A stretch of 64,000 nucleotides of DNA, from contig NZ_PJMX01000001.1 in the NCBI RefSeq assembly GCF_002846415.1, forward strand, positions 8,060,001-8,124,000, given 5' to 3'. The stretch comes from Streptomyces sp. TLI_146. Its GTDB lineage: Bacteria; Actinomycetota; Actinomycetes; Streptomycetales; Streptomycetaceae. The notes beneath the pieces were generated by a model. The model ran no database searches. It had not been told where the DNA came from and saw nothing but the letters and a program-made list of their open reading frames with translations. Position 1 is the stretch's first letter. Every line of letters starts with the position of its first letter. A program made the translations under genes and the position numbers. Below, one piece after another: positions 16,482 through 25,090 of the stretch.

Positions 16482-17189
16482 GTGACAGAGGCATCAGCAG
16501 GGGCGGAGGAAGCCCGGCGCGTGGCGGGGCTGGTCGCGGCGCAGGAGAAGGCGATCGCCCTGTTCGCCGAGGTGGAGGCGCGCGGACTGGTCGCGCCCGG
16601 CGTCGGGGAGCGGGAGGCGAGCGACCGCATCCGGGACCTGGCGAACGACATGTTCGGCACCACCAAGCACTGGCACAAGCGGATCGTCCGCTCCGGCCCC
16701 AACTCGCTGCTCCCGTACCGGGAGAACCCGCCGGACCGGATCATCGGCGAGGACGACGTCGCCTTCGCCGACTTCGGCCCGATCTTCGAGGAGTACGAGG
16801 CGGACTTCGGCCGCACCTACGTCTTCGGCGACGACCCGGACAAGCACCGGCTCCTCGCGGACCTGCCGCGCGTCTTCGACGCCGGGCGCGCCGCGTTCGC
16901 CGCGGACCCCGACATCACGGGCAAGCAGCTGCACGCCGAGGTCGAGCGCCTGGCCGCCGAGGCGGGCTGGACGCTCGGCATCTGGCACGCGGGCCACCTC
17001 GTGGGGGAGTTCCCGCACGAGACGAACGACGGGGCGAAGACCGAGTCCTACATCACCCCCGACAACCACAACCCGCTGCGCCGCACCGACCGCGCGGGCC
17101 GCGTCTGCCACTGGATCCTGGAGCTCCACTTCGTCGACGAGCGACGCGGATTCGGCGGTTTCTACGAGCAGTTGCTCGACCTGGCGTAA
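16482..17189 (+). CDS. M24-family metallopeptidase-like protein
   Basis: 235 residues, only the catalytic pita-bread half of M24. Candidate metal ligands are Asp residues in VAFADFGPIFEEY and EADFGRTYVFG, His in WHAGHLVGEFPHET and Glu in ILELHFVDE. The spacing is looser than in pepP, so activity is likely but not sure. The start is a GTG with GGGGGAG 5 nt upstream; the longer open frame upstream looks non-coding. Not part of an operon; it converges on the VOC gene with a terminator between. Confidence 0.85.
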   Translation: MTEASAGAEEARRVAGLVAAQEKAIALFAEVEARGLVAPGVGEREASDRIRDLANDMFGTTKHWHKRIVRSGPNSLLPYRENPPDRIIGEDDVAFADFGPIFEEYEADFGRTYVFGDDPDKHRLLADLPRVFDAGRAAFAADPDITGKQLHAEVERLAAEAGWTLGIWHAGHLVGEFPHETNDGAKTESYITPDNHNPLRRTDRAGRVCHWILELHFVDERRGFGGFYEQLLDLA

Positions 17190-17224
17190 CGGCTGCCGTC
17201 GGGCGATCAGCGGCGCGACGAGCC

Positions 17225-17252
17225 GACCCGCTCCAGTGCGCCGGAGCGGGTC
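17225..17252. terminator. bidirectional hairpin between convergent genes
   Basis: GACCCGCTCC-8 nt-GGAGCGGGTC: perfect 10-bp stem in the gap between the M24 gene and the VOC gene. Confidence 0.75.
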
Positions 17253-17292
17253 CGCTAGTGGGGCAACGGTGCCGGAGCGCCGTTGCCGTGCG

Positions 17293-18096
17293 TCAGGTCT
17301 GGTCCGGTGCCATGGGCTTGATGACCGCGAAGACGCCGCCCTGGGGGTCGGCCAGGACGGACATCCGGCCCGCCGGCATGTCGAACGGCGGGGCGACGAC
17401 CTTGCCCCCGGCCTTCCCGGCCGCTGCCGCGATCGCGTCCACGTCCTCGGTGCGGAAGTACGTGAGCCAGTGCGGCGGGGTGCCGGGCGGGTGCTGGTCG
17501 AGGCCCATCATCCCGCCGACCTCGCGGCCGTCGACCCGGATGGTGGTGTAGCCCTCGGCGCCGGGGAGGTCGGCGGGGCCAGTGGTGAGGGGTAGGACGC
17601 GGGAGTAGAACTCGGCCGCCGCCGCGGTGTCGTTGGTGGCGAGCTCGTTCCAGGTGACGGCGCCGTGCTCGTTGACGATGCCCGCGCCGTCGAAGGTGCC
17701 GGGCTGCCAGAGGCCGACGACCGCGCCGGTCGGGTCGGTGACGACCGCCATCCGGCCCAGTTCCATGACGTCGACCGGGCCCATCATGACGCTGCCGCCC
17801 GCGTCGGTGACGGCCTTGAGGGTGCCGTCGACGTTGTCGGTGGACAAGTAGGTGGTCCACACGGTCGGCGGCATCGGGTCAGGGACCGTGCCGTCCGGGT
17901 TCATCGCCTTCATGATCCCGGCGACGGGCTTGCCCTTGAGGTGGCAGACCGAGTAGCCGCCGGTCTCCGGCGGCCCGATCTCCCCCTGCCAGCCGAACAG
18001 GCCGCAGTAGAAGTCGAGGGCGGCCTGCTGGTCGGGGACCATCAGGTCGACCCAGCAGGGGGTGCCGGGTTTGTACGGACCGTTCATGTCGGGCAT
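17293..18096 (-). CDS. two-domain VOC (glyoxalase/bleomycin-resistance fold) protein
   Basis: 267 residues made of two fused VOC modules of about 125 residues, each with the betaalphabetabetabeta pattern: CWVDLMVPDQQAALDFYCGLFGW and later VTWNELATNDTAAAAEFYSRVL. The strands MAVVTDPTGAVVGLW and MSVLADPQGGVFAVI end each module. Similar Streptomyces proteins are described as hydroxylases or glyoxalase-like, but the reaction is not known. GGAGG lies upstream of the ATG. It is divergent from the universal stress gene with 253 bp between. Confidence 0.9.
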   Translation of the reverse strand: MPDMNGPYKPGTPCWVDLMVPDQQAALDFYCGLFGWQGEIGPPETGGYSVCHLKGKPVAGIMKAMNPDGTVPDPMPPTVWTTYLSTDNVDGTLKAVTDAGGSVMMGPVDVMELGRMAVVTDPTGAVVGLWQPGTFDGAGIVNEHGAVTWNELATNDTAAAAEFYSRVLPLTTGPADLPGAEGYTTIRVDGREVGGMMGLDQHPPGTPPHWLTYFRTEDVDAIAAAAGKAGGKVVAPPFDMPAGRMSVLADPQGGVFAVIKPMAPDQT

Positions 18097-18349
18097 GGAT
18101 GCCTCCGGTGGATACCGTGGGGGAAGGACGGGCTGTCCTTCCCCTGCCCCGTCCAGCCGGAACCGCGCCGAACGGGTGAAGGTGGCGCGCGGTGCCGGTC
18201 ACGGTCGTACGTGCGGGGTGTGGTGCGGGTGTCAGACGCCTCTGGACCAGCCTGCCCCGACGCGGAACGGCTCACGTCCCCCGCCGCTGGCCGCGGAGCC
18301 GCGTGTGTAACACCCTGGAGGTGGGGGAGTCGCGCGAAAGGAAAGCGCC

Positions 18350-18820
18350 ATGGATACCAGCAGTGGCGATCGCCGGGTCGTGGTGGGTGTCGACGGCTCC
18401 GAGGCCTCGTACGAGGCGCTGCGGTGGGCGGTGCGGCACGCCCGCCTCATTCGGGCGACAGTGGAGGCGGTGGCGGCGTACGACGTGCCCGGGGCGGCGG
18501 GGTGGTCGGCTCCGGCGGTGGACGCGGACCTCGACGAGGAGCAGGCGAAGAAGGATCTCGCCGATGAGCTTCGCACCGTCCTCGGCCAGGCCGTGGACGT
18601 GCCGCTGACCAGCCACGTCGTGCGCGGCAACGCGGCAGAGGTACTGACCGGCGCTTCGGTCGGCGCGGAGCTGCTGGTGGTGGGCAACCGTGGCAGGGGA
18701 GGGTTCGCCCGTCTGCTGCTCGGCTCGGTCAGCCTGCAGTGCGCCCAGCACGCCTCGTGCCCGGTGGTCATCATTCGCGAGGGCGCTCTGGACGAGGCCG
18801 GGAGCGCTCACGAGGCGTGA
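18350..18820 (+). CDS. universal stress protein, ATP-binding type
   Basis: 156 residues, one UspA domain. The N-terminal RRVVVGVDGSEASYEALRWA and the C-terminal ATP loop GNRGRGGFARLLLGSVS (the G-2x-G-9x-G-S pattern) mark the ATP-binding class, followed by the closing strand CPVVIIREG. AAAGGAAAG precedes the ATG. Such proteins rise under starvation, redox or hypoxic stress. No partner is evident. Confidence 0.93.
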   Translation: MDTSSGDRRVVVGVDGSEASYEALRWAVRHARLIRATVEAVAAYDVPGAAGWSAPAVDADLDEEQAKKDLADELRTVLGQAVDVPLTSHVVRGNAAEVLTGASVGAELLVVGNRGRGGFARLLLGSVSLQCAQHASCPVVIIREGALDEAGSAHEA

Positions 18821-18913
18821 GGCTGTGGGCGCGCCCTGTCAGTGGGTGTGGCCGTCGCGCGGTTGCGGCCCGCCCCCACACCTGTCCGTTTCGACTGCGG
18901 CCCGAGGAGCGCC

Positions 18914-19555
18914 ATGGCACGGCGAGTCACGGTGGCGGACCTGTTGGACGAGTACGGGACGACCCATGCCGAGGAGGCGGGCATCCGGCTGCGGAACACA
19001 CCGGCGCCGCTGTACCAGCTGCTGACGCTCTGCGTACTGTTCTCGGTCCGCATCAAGGCCGACATCGCGGTGGCCGCGGCCCGCGAGCTGTTCGCCGCCG
19101 GGATGCGTACGCCCCGGGCCATGGCCGATGCCTCGTGGCAGGCCCGGGTGGACGCGCTCGGCCGCGCGCACTACCGCCGCTACGACGAGAGCACGGCCAC
19201 CGCGCTGGGAGCCGGAGCCGAGCTCGTTCTCGACCGGTATCGCGGGGACCTGCGGCGGCTGCGTGAGGCGGCCGACGGCGACCCGGGCCGGGTGGGTGAG
19301 CTGTTGCAGGAGGTGCCGCGGATCGGGCCGGTGGGAGCCGGCATCTACTGCCGGGAGGCGCAGGGGGTATGGCCCGAGCTGCGTCCCGCGTTCGACAGCC
19401 GGGCCCGCCACGCCGCGGGTGAGCTCGGACTCCCGAAGACCCCCGAGGGCCTGGCGCGTCTCGTCCCGGCCGAGGACCTGCCGAAGCTGGCGGCCGCCCT
19501 GGTACGCGTAGAACTCGCCAGCGGGGCCGCCGATGCCCTGCGTGCGACGGACTGA
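18914..19555 (+). CDS. HhH-GPD-type endonuclease III-like protein without iron-sulfur cluster
   Basis: 213 residues. The sequence resembles the helix-hairpin-helix glycosylase fold: TPAPLYQLLTLCVLFSVRIKADIAVAAARELFAAGMRTPRAM, then a helical core, then an HhH-like EVPRIGPVGAGIYCREAQ. The FeS-cluster cysteines of endonuclease III are missing, and the usual catalytic Lys/Asp pair is not obvious, so repair activity is inferred from fold only. The ATG at 18914 has GAGGAG upstream; earlier in-frame starts are unsupported. The stress gene is 93 bp upstream. Confidence 0.8.
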   Translation: MARRVTVADLLDEYGTTHAEEAGIRLRNTPAPLYQLLTLCVLFSVRIKADIAVAAARELFAAGMRTPRAMADASWQARVDALGRAHYRRYDESTATALGAGAELVLDRYRGDLRRLREAADGDPGRVGELLQEVPRIGPVGAGIYCREAQGVWPELRPAFDSRARHAAGELGLPKTPEGLARLVPAEDLPKLAAALVRVELASGAADALRATD

Positions 19556-19680
19556 GGCCGGGTTTCCGAGGGCGATGCCGTGACCGTGTCACTGCTCCGC
19601 TCGTCTGCGAGGGTTGCGGGGCGTGGGAGCAGGTGTTGCGGTCCGGCCGCTCGCGGAGGAGGTGTGCCCGTTTCGCAGGC

Positions 19681-20046
19681 TCAGCCCGTCGGGGTGCCCT
19701 GGTGGAAGTACATGCGCCAACCCGTTTCCGTCAGGCGCCACAAGGAGCTCCGCCACGCCCGGCTGCCTTGGTGTTCGGAGAGGTACGTCAGGTGCACGAT
19801 GCCGGGGGCAAGGACGACGCCGGACATCTCGGTGACGTTGACGGGAGACTCCGGGGACACCGTGCCGTCACCGGTCGCCGCGAGGATCGACGCCGCGTCC
19901 CACCGGCGCCCGGATGCCCCGACCTCGGTGAACTGCGGATCGAGAAGCTCCAGGACACGGTCCGGGGACGCACGCACCTCGGGATCGAGAAGCCGCAGCT
20001 CCCCTTCTGTCGCCGCCCGCACGGCCCGCTCGCTCTCATCCGTCAT
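19681..20046 (-). CDS. DUF4440/SnoaL-like NTF2-fold protein
   Basis: 121 residues. The pattern is that of a small NTF2-like cone: an N-terminal helix pair (AVRAATEGELRLLDPEVRASPDRVLELLDPQFTEVG), ASGRRWDAASILAAT, then beta strands ending SRAWRSSLWRLTETGWRMYFHQGTP. The function of DUF4440 proteins is open; some are enzymes or binding proteins. TAGGAT sits 6 nt before the ATG, so the mRNA is probably leaderless. It lies in the same direction as, and just after, the MFS gene. Confidence 0.85.
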   Translation of the reverse strand: MTDESERAVRAATEGELRLLDPEVRASPDRVLELLDPQFTEVGASGRRWDAASILAATGDGTVSPESPVNVTEMSGVVLAPGIVHLTYLSEHQGSRAWRSSLWRLTETGWRMYFHQGTPTG

Positions 20047-20095
20047 GCGGAAATCCTACGAACACGCCACCCGAAGGCGTCGCGGCGCCGGGTGG

Positions 20096-21673
20096 TCAGT
20101 CGCGGCGGTCCCCCGGAGGGTGGTGGGCCCACGGGTGGCGCAGCCGGATCCAGATGTCCCGCGCCTGTCGCCCGGCCGCCGCCCGGCTGTGGGCGACGAG
20201 GCGTTCCGCCTCGCCGTGCGTCTCGACCATCGGCCCGGACCCGCGCAACGGCTTGCCCGCCGTCTCGTGCAGGAAGAGCGTGGATACGAGACCGATGACC
20301 CCGGCCACCATCAGGTAGTACGCCGGGACCAGGTCGTTCCCCGTCACTTCCACCAGCGCCGAGGTGAACAGCGGCGTCGTACCGCCGAACAGCGAGACCG
20401 AGATGTTGAAGGCGATGGACAGCGCGCCGTAACGCAACCGGGTGGGGAACAGCGCGGGCAGGGTGGAGGCGGCCGTGCCCGCGAAACACACCAGGAGCAG
20501 GCCCAGGACCGCGCAGCCCACCGCCGGAAGCAGGATGCCGCCCTCCCGGATCAGCAGGAACGAGGGCAGGGCGAGAGCGATGAGAGCGACACTGCCCGCC
20601 AGGAAGACCGGCCTGCGGCCCCACCGGTCCGACGTGTGGCCCACGGTCGTGATGGTGAGGACCACGAGCAGCATGGTGGCGAGCACCAGCAACTGCGCCG
20701 TGGTGTCGTTCTCGCCGAGGGTGACGGTCATGTATGTCGGAAGGTAGGACGTCACCATGTAGTTGGTGACGTTGTACAGCAGGACGAGGCCCATGCAGAT
20801 GAGCACCGCGTGCCAGTGCTTGGTGAAGATCTCCTTGAGGGTTCCCCTGGCCGTCGGAGGGGCTTCCTCGGTCGCGTGGGCGTCGCCCCGGCCCTCCGCC
20901 GCCGCGTAGGCGGCTTCCTTCTTGAAGGCCGGGGTCTCCTCCAGTTTCAGCCGCATGTACAGGCCGATCAGGCCGAGCGGCCCGGCGACGAAGAAGGGGA
21001 TGCGCCACCCCCAGTCCTCCAGCCCCTGCGCGCCGAGCGTGACTGTGAGGATCGTGACCAGGCCGGACCCCAGGGCGTACCCGACGAACGTGCCGAAGTC
21101 GAGCCAGCTGCCGAGGAATCCGCGGCGCCGGTCGGGCGCGTACTCGGCGATATACGTGGTGGCTCCCGCGTACTCACCGCCGGTCGAGAAGCCCTGGACG
21201 AGTCGGCAGACGAGGAGAAGCAGCGGGGCGGCGAAACCGACCGCCGCGTACGTGGGGAGGAACCCGACCGCGAAGGTGCTCGCCGCCATCATGATCATCG
21301 TCGCGGCGAGCACCTTCTGCCGGCCGATCCGGTCGCCGAGCGGGCCGAACACCAGCCCGCCGAGCGGCCGGACCAGGAACGCCGCGGCGAAGGTGGCGAA
21401 GGTGGAGACGACCTGGACGCCCGGCGAGCTCGACGGGAAGAAGACCTTGCCCATGGTCCCGGCCAGATAGGCGTAGACACCGAAGTCGAACCACTCCATG
21501 GTGTTGCCGAGCGCGGCCGCCGTCACCGCGCGGCGCACCTGGGGCTGATCGGCGACCGTCACGTCCGCGCTGCTCAGCGCCCGCTTGCGGCGGCGTAGCA
21601 GGGTACGGAGCATCCGGTCGGTCCGCGCGTGCCCACGGCGTGGCCCGACCGGACGACGAGCAGGTCCAGGCAT
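20096..21673 (-). CDS. MFS transporter, metabolite:H+ symporter (ProP/ShiA-like) type
   Basis: 525 residues with 12 predicted membrane helices. Family marks: ALGNTMEWFDFGVYAYLAG in TM1, the loop 2-3 motif GPLGDRIGRQKVLAAT, LVQGFSTGGEYAGATTYIAEYAP in TM4, and HTSDRWGRRPVFLAG in the second half. This is the MHS group that imports osmolytes (proline, betaine), alpha-ketoglutarate, citrate or shikimate with protons; substrate cannot be fixed here. The start at 21673 has GAGAGG 7 nt upstream; MLRTLL at 21613 is an alternative. The C-terminal tail is long and charged. Confidence 0.92.
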   Translation of the reverse strand: MPGPARRPVGPRRGHARTDRMLRTLLRRRKRALSSADVTVADQPQVRRAVTAAALGNTMEWFDFGVYAYLAGTMGKVFFPSSSPGVQVVSTFATFAAAFLVRPLGGLVFGPLGDRIGRQKVLAATMIMMAASTFAVGFLPTYAAVGFAAPLLLLVCRLVQGFSTGGEYAGATTYIAEYAPDRRRGFLGSWLDFGTFVGYALGSGLVTILTVTLGAQGLEDWGWRIPFFVAGPLGLIGLYMRLKLEETPAFKKEAAYAAAEGRGDAHATEEAPPTARGTLKEIFTKHWHAVLICMGLVLLYNVTNYMVTSYLPTYMTVTLGENDTTAQLLVLATMLLVVLTITTVGHTSDRWGRRPVFLAGSVALIALALPSFLLIREGGILLPAVGCAVLGLLLVCFAGTAASTLPALFPTRLRYGALSIAFNISVSLFGGTTPLFTSALVEVTGNDLVPAYYLMVAGVIGLVSTLFLHETAGKPLRGSGPMVETHGEAERLVAHSRAAAGRQARDIWIRLRHPWAHHPPGDRRD

Positions 21674-21794
21674 GGGAGGGCCTCTCTGCCGGGGTGCGCC
21701 GCGACGCCGATGGCCTCCCATTCTCGATCCCGCACCGCAGGCAGGCATGTCGGCGGGTCCCTATGGGTGACGTCGGTGTGTCGCGCGGGCGTCC

Positions 21795-22211
21795 GTGATC
21801 GCGGACGACGACGAGGTGCCCCGCAGCAGTCTGCGCGCACTGCTCGCGGCACAGCCGGGGATCGCGGTGGTCGGGGAGGCCGCCGACGGTGTCGAGGCGG
21901 TCGATCAGGCGCTGAGGCTGCGGCCGGACTTGGTGTCGATGGACGTACGGATGCCGTGTCGCAACGGCATCAAGGCCACCCGCCACCTGCTGGCCGGGTC
22001 GGCGCCACCGCCGAAGGTCGTGGTGATCACCACGTTCGAGAACGACGACTACGTCACCGCCGCACTCAGCGCGGGGGCCAGTGGGTTCGTGCTCAAGCGG
22101 CATCCGGTCCGGCAGATCGCGCAGGCGGTACGGGTGGTCGCGGCCGGGGAGGCGATCCTCTTTCCGGCGGCGCTGACGCTGACGAGGTCGCTGCGGCACG
22201 CGGCGTTCGAA
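21795..22211 (+). pseudogene. truncated NarL-type response regulator (receiver only, no DNA-binding domain)
   Basis: About 139 residues match a NarL/FixJ-type receiver: acidic pocket ADDDEV, phospho-acceptor Asp in LVSMDVRMP, Thr in VVITTFENDDYVTAA, Lys in GFVLKRHPVRQ. Similarity stops after AAGEAILFPAALTLTRSLRHAAFE, exactly where the linker to a LuxR HTH should follow. Beyond that the frame runs on without meaning into the next gene until 22484. No sensor kinase is adjacent. The most likely history is deletion of the HTH end together with the original downstream sequence; a functional stand-alone receiver is less likely. Confidence 0.75.
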
Positions 22212-22254
22212 AACCCGAGTGCGTCGGTTCGTACGGCTCTGGGATCATTCCCGG

Positions 22255-24428
22255 ATGGTCCACCGTTTCGAACCCCTGGTCATCCGGCACACCCACCGCC
22301 TTCCCGCCCCCTGCGGAACCGCAGGGCAAGGCGGTGTCGCGGCGCGGCAGTTCGACGCCGCGCTGATGTCGGTGGGTTTCAAGCTGTCGGCGGACCTGCT
22401 GGGTCACCTGTCGGCGCTGGACGAGGGCACGGTCGTCGACACCGCCGTACGGACGCTGGACACGGTCCGGGCGATGGTCGGTGACCACGTCCAGCACAAC
22501 GCCTACTTCATCGACTTCCCGGCCAACGTGCCGGACACGTTCGACTTCTGGGCGCGGTGCGTCACCGAGGCGCTCGCCGACGACGCCTCGCGCGAAAGCA
22601 CCCTCACCCAGCTGAGCACGGGCGTGCTCGACCTGCTGACTCTCCCGTCCTACGGCACCTACCAGCACACGTACACCCAGATGCTCGCCGCGCACGACGA
22701 GTTGATCGCCGCGGCGGGTGACCGCCTGACCGTTCTCCACCTGGGCGGCACCCCGGACGACGAGGTCACCGCCCTGTACCTGGCCCTGGCCGGGAGCACC
22801 ACGCCGCTGGGCGACGAGGCGCTGCTCGACCTGTCCGCGCTCGCCGGGCACTGCGTGGACGGGCCGCAGCCCGAGGAGATCCCGGTCCGGGAGAACCGGG
22901 CCGTCGTCAACCGCGCCCGACTCGAAGCCGGTGCGGGTCTGCTGCTGGACACGGTCACCGATGTGCTGCGGCTGGCCTGCGCGCTGTCGGACGGCGACGT
23001 GACCCTCGTGGAGCCGACCCGGTTCCGCTCGCCGTCCCGCCCGGTGCGGCGTGCCATGCTCGCCGGGCTCGACGCGGTCGTGGCGGCGTCCCCGGCCAAG
23101 CTCGCCGATGTGGGGGCGCACCGCGAGGCGTTCAAACGCCTGGGGGAGCGGCTGCACGCGCATGAGTACGCGGCGCGCTGGCCGCACGCCGCCGACGTGT
23201 TCGCCGTCGCCCGCGGTGAGAAGGAGGCCCGGTCCTTCGACAGCCGCGCGGCGGAGCTGCTCGGCGCGCGCGATGTCACGGGTGCGGCGCGGCTGCTGGA
23301 GGCCGCTCCGGGCAAGCTGTTCCGCTCGCTGGACCACCTGCTGCGCGTGTGCGACACCCAGGACGAGCGCGCCGTGGTGGTGGCCGCCGCCGAGCGGGTC
23401 GTCCCGCAGGTGTCCGGCCGGGTCCTGCTGTCGGTGCGCGAGCATCTGCACAACCGCGCGCGTGAGAGCGGCGCACGCCGTGTCTTCGTCAACAGCCGCG
23501 GCCGTGCCTGGGTGAGCGACGACAACCGCCCGCCCGTGCCCGCGGCCGAGTGCGAGCGTCTGATCGCCGCCCTGGACGCCGAGATGCGGCTGCGTCTGCC
23601 CGACCCCGGCCACCTGCTGGTCGACCCCGACGTCCTCGACGTCGCGCTCCCGCTCAGCGGCAAGGCGACGGCGGCGGGCCTCGGGGTGCTGCCGCGCGGC
23701 TCGATCTCCCCGGTCGACGGCGAGCTGCTGCGGTTCTTCGTCCACTGGAAGCAGACGAGCCGCAGCACCGACTTCGACCTGTCGGCGCTGATGCTGGACG
23801 CCTCGTACGAGACCGTGTCCTGGCTGTCGTACACCGCGCTCACCGAGCTGGAGGGCGAGCACTCCGGCGACATCACCGACGCGCCCGACGGTGCCTCGGA
23901 GTTCATCAACCTGCGCCTCGGCGCCGTGCGCGGCGCCTTCATCGTCCCGCAGGTCAACATCTTCTCGGGGAGGGTTTCGAGGAGGTGGAGGAGTCGTTCT
24001 TCGGCTTCATGCTGCGCGAGGCCGAGCAGCAGGGCCGTCCCTTCGAAGCGCGCACGGTCCGTATGAAGTCGGAGCTGCGCGGCACGGGCCGCGTCGCGCT
24101 GCCGCTGGCGTTCGTACGCGGCGACGACGGCCGCTGGCACGCCAAGTGGCTGCACCTGTATCTGACGGGCACCCCGAACTCCAACCGGGTCGAGGGCAAC
24201 CGGGTGTCGGTCGCCACCCTGCTGCGGGGCATCGTCGAGCGCGAGCACCTCACGGTCCGCTACCTCACCGACCTGATGGCCGACGGGGCGACGCCCACCA
24301 CGCTGTGGGACGGTGTGTCGGTCCCGGACGGCCCCGTCACGTACATCGGCCTGGAACGCCCGGAGGGACTGCATCCCGGCTCCCGCATCCTCACACCGGA
24401 AAACCTGCGCGACCTGATCCCCGCCTGA
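22255..24428 (+). pseudogene. large TerD-like domain protein, frameshifted (about 724 residues when repaired)
   Basis: The first frame runs from MVHRFEPLVIRHTHRL through a helical region to a TerD-like segment (VHWKQTSRSTDFDLSALMLD, LEGEHSGDITDAPDGASEFINLRLG, IVPQVNIFSG). At the GGGG run 23967-23970 it shifts. The protein continues perfectly in another frame (EGFEEVEESFFGFMLREAE, MKSELRGTGRVALPL, LERPEGLHPGSRILTPENL) to a stop at 24428. One added G restores the whole protein, so this is a single-base deletion or a sequencing slip. TerD-like domains bind calcium and are linked to tellurite and other stress systems; the N-terminal part resembles the SCO0854-like family without its RING cysteines. 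The start has no strong ribosome site. Confidence 0.75.
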
Positions 24429-24517
24429 CTGCTACTGTTGGCCGGGCGAGGCCATGAACGGACTTCCTTCTCCACCTCACTGAACTAGTCCCTTCGCTTT
24501 CCTCGCCTTCGACTCCG

Positions 24518-24547
24518 CGCCGGGGTGCCCGATCGGGCACCCCGGCG
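24518..24547. terminator. strong hairpin terminator after the TerD-like gene
   Basis: CGCCGGGGTGCCC-GATC-GGGCACCCCGGCG: a perfect 13-bp stem with a 4-nt loop, about 90 bp after the TerD-like stop. It insulates the ECF promoter downstream. Confidence 0.85.
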
Positions 24548-24596
24548 TCGTCATGTCCGAGGCCTGAAAAAATGAGCCAAGAAAATCCGGCGGCGA

Positions 24597-24623
24597 TGTC
24601 GAGAACCCGTGGCCGGCTCCGTC
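24597..24623 (+). promoter_or_regulatory. ECF42-type promoter of the DGPF-sigma operon
   Basis: TGTCGA (24597-24602), a 17-bp spacer, then CGTC (24620-24623). This matches the -35 TGTCGA / -10 CG(A/T)C promoter I recall for Streptomyces ECF42 sigma factors. It lies 53 bp before the DGPF gene, so the sigma factor probably drives its own operon. Confidence 0.65.
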
Positions 24624-24675
24624 CCCGTAGTGAACGCGACCACAATGGGTCGCACCAGTACGGAGGAGAGTCATC

Positions 24676-25089
24676 ATGGCCAAGTACCTGCTGCTCAAGC
24701 ACTACCGCGGCGCTCCGGCGCCGATCAACGACGTGCCCATGGACCAGTGGACGCCGGAGGAGATCTCGGCCCACATGCAGTACATGCGGGACTTCGCGGC
24801 CCGGCTGGAGGGGACCGGCGAGTACGTCGACGGTCAGGCGCTCGCGCCCGAAGGGGCGTGGGTCCGGTACGACGGCGAGGGACGCCCGCCCGTCACCGAC
24901 GGCCCGTTCGCCGAGACCAAGGACCTCATCGCCGGGTGGATGGTGATCGACGTCGACAGCTACGAGCGCGCCGTCGAGCTGGCCGGGGAACTGTCGGCGG
25001 CCCCCGGCGCGGGTGGGAAGCCGATCCACGAGTGGCTGGAGGTGCGCCCGTTCCTGGCCGCGCAGCCCACCGTCACGGAGTGCCAATGA
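24676..25089 (+). CDS. DGPF-domain (YciI-like/YCII-related) protein, partner of ECF42 sigma factor
   Basis: 137 residues. The name-giving segment is present (PPVTDGPFAETKDLIAGWMVIDVDSYERAVELA), with the N-terminal strand MAKYLLLKHYRG and the closing WLEVRPF. DGPF proteins adopt a ferredoxin-like dimeric fold and are genetic partners of ECF42 sigma factors, but their biochemical role is unknown. GGAGGAGAG precedes the ATG. The sigma gene starts one base after this stop, so the two are translationally coupled. The promoter at 24597 looks like an ECF42 target. Confidence 0.93.
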   Translation: MAKYLLLKHYRGAPAPINDVPMDQWTPEEISAHMQYMRDFAARLEGTGEYVDGQALAPEGAWVRYDGEGRPPVTDGPFAETKDLIAGWMVIDVDSYERAVELAGELSAAPGAGGKPIHEWLEVRPFLAAQPTVTECQ

Positions 25090-25090
25090 G

